Of a DNA stretch of 44,147 bases, positions 43,479 to 44,147 are shown piece by piece. The notes under the pieces are model-generated. The model was not told the DNA's origin, did not search any database, and was given only the letters and a program-made list of their open reading frames with translations. Source of the DNA: an uncultured beta proteobacterium (GTDB lineage: Bacteria; Pseudomonadota; Gammaproteobacteria; Burkholderiales; Burkholderiaceae_C); contig CAIQOO010000051.1 of NCBI GenBank assembly GCA_903873485.1, positions 1-44,147 of the forward strand, given 5' to 3'. Numbering within the stretch: the stretch's first letter is position 1; each line of letters begins with the position of its first letter. Made by a program: the position numbers and the translations under genes.

Positions 43479-43889
43479 TCAAACATTCAGCACCCCCACC
43501 CGTTGCTCAGTATTCAACACCGAACTAATCTTCGCCGCAGACTTCAATTTCACAATAAAGTTACATCCCTTATTCTCTGGCAACCATCTCGGACAACCCA
43601 GAAAATACTCATCCAGAATCTGGTCACTGCTTTGATTTTTCCGGCGCAGGCGCAAGCTCTCGCCATGAATCGGGCAGCGGTAGGTGGCAATTCCCATTCT
43701 TTTGAACTGCTGAGCAAGGCGCACTCTGTCGAGCGCCTGCCGAATGCGCCGCACCTTGGTCGGGTTGACCACTTCGCGGGTTGGCGTGGCCGGGTCGATT
43801 TCAAACTCTGACCGGTTCAAGTTGGCAAACAGATTCAGGTCATCGTGTTCGCGCAGTTCGCCTTTGAGGTCTTCAAGTGACAGGCTCAT
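43479..43889 (-). CDS. Small protein with a topoisomerase-type zinc ribbon
   Basis: 136 residues from the ATG at 43889, chosen because AGGGA (43896-43900) lies six bases upstream; a start nine codons earlier is possible. The N-terminal half is charged and helical (LSLEDLKGELREHDDLNLFANL...VRRIRQALDRVRLAQQFKRMG). The C-terminal half reads YRCPIHGESLRLRRKNQ, then EYFLGCPRWLPENKGCNFIVKLKS. That matches the layout of the small zinc ribbon at the end of topoisomerase I, with one ligand His in place of Cys. GC content is closer to the chromosome than that of the next three genes. It stands first in the minus-strand run. I do not recognise a named family. Confidence 0.6.
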   Translation of the reverse strand: MSLSLEDLKGELREHDDLNLFANLNRSEFEIDPATPTREVVNPTKVRRIRQALDRVRLAQQFKRMGIATYRCPIHGESLRLRRKNQSSDQILDEYFLGCPRWLPENKGCNFIVKLKSAAKISSVLNTEQRVGVLNV

Positions 43890-44147
43890 AACGTATCCCT
43901 TTTTTGTTGCAGTCATTGATTTGTTCGTACTGGGATTGACGGTGCAATCAGCCGGCTGCTTCTGGTGACAACAGTCACAAACTGTAACCGGTTTGCAGGA
44001 GCGACCGTAGATAGTGTCTGAACGAAAACCCTATTTGCTAATATAAATCAACAAGTTACATCATTTTTTTGAAACGAAGATTTTCAAAAAAATTTTGCTT
44101 TCCTAAGGGCGATTTTCTGAAAGTCGCGTAAAACGACTGTTTTGCAG
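43890..44147. promoter_or_regulatory. Upstream region of the accessory gene run, with several dyads
   Basis: No gene is recognised. Dyads seen: GTGAC-AACA-GTCAC (43965-43978). TTTTTTTGAAA (44064-44074) and TTTCAAAAAAA (44082-44092) form a perfect 11-base inverted repeat around CGAAGAT. GCGATTTTC (44109-44117) and GAAAGTCGC (44119-44127) pair 8 of 9 around one base. AGTCG/CGACT (44122-44138) overlaps the last. The region presumably holds the promoter for the minus-strand genes and may mark the edge of the accessory segment. No -35/-10 pair could be fixed. Confidence 0.5.

Noticed and set aside
44005..44040. GTGTCTGAACGAAAACCC as an insertion-sequence end
   Set aside because: It vaguely resembles some transposon termini, but no partner end or transposase is visible in the window.

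Overview
The window reads as a chromosomal segment of a betaproteobacterium, most likely a member of the Comamonadaceae close to Rhodoferax or Polaromonas. The reasons are the GC-rich housekeeping genes, the gene order smpB / ratA-rnfH / DUF4124 / guaB / guaA, the order rimP-nusA-infB-rbfA-truB-typA, and a short dispersed repeat (core AGCGCTTGCTGCATAAGGGCT) of a kind I associate with that family. The assignment is inference from gene content and style, because no rRNA or tRNA gene is present.

Layout. 1-575: start of an SPFH (stomatin-like) gene with its nfeD partner. 705-3860: a PLP-dependent Orn/Lys/Arg decarboxylase, convergent with fabI. 4147-6597: an exbB-exbD-exbD-tonB energy-transduction operon. 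6966-13572: a four-gene peptide-type ABC importer. 13622-22218: a promoter and attenuator-like hairpin, then the translation and transcription operon rimP-nusA-infB-rbfA-truB-typA. 22264-24242: a DMT transporter and a 3-hydroxyisobutyryl-CoA hydrolase-like gene. 24245-25565: smpB divergent from ratA-rnfH. 25591-30193: a DUF4124 gene, then guaB and guaA with a vapBC-type toxin-antitoxin pair lodged between them. 30287-31594: a small [2Fe-2S] ferredoxin and a DHH phosphoesterase. 31629-36046: a MacAB-like export operon with an adaptor, an ATPase and two permeases. 36124-37746: a DsbG-like thiol lipoprotein and a MaoC/FAS1-like hydratase.

The accessory part is 37924-44147. All six genes lie on the minus strand and read in this order: a small protein with a topoisomerase-type zinc ribbon, a dual-OB-type protein with its own zinc ribbon, two different DUF488 proteins, a RecQ-type helicase fused to a ComF-like phosphoribosyltransferase domain, and a DprA/Smf-like protein with a C-terminal winged helix. 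Several are start-stop coupled. The middle three genes are strongly AT-rich, unlike the genes on both sides, so they look like a transferred cassette set into the locus. The combination of a helicase-PRTase, DprA, DUF488 and OB/zinc nucleic-acid-binding parts is my best candidate for a poorly described nucleic-acid-sensing or defence system.

The second notable signal is a dispersed repeat of about 50 bp with seven recognisable copies. Three are intergenic. Four lie inside reading frames (truB, the HIBCH-like gene, guaA and the dprA-like gene), in both orientations, and all four frames stay open. This resembles the protein-coding palindromic elements described in Rickettsia.
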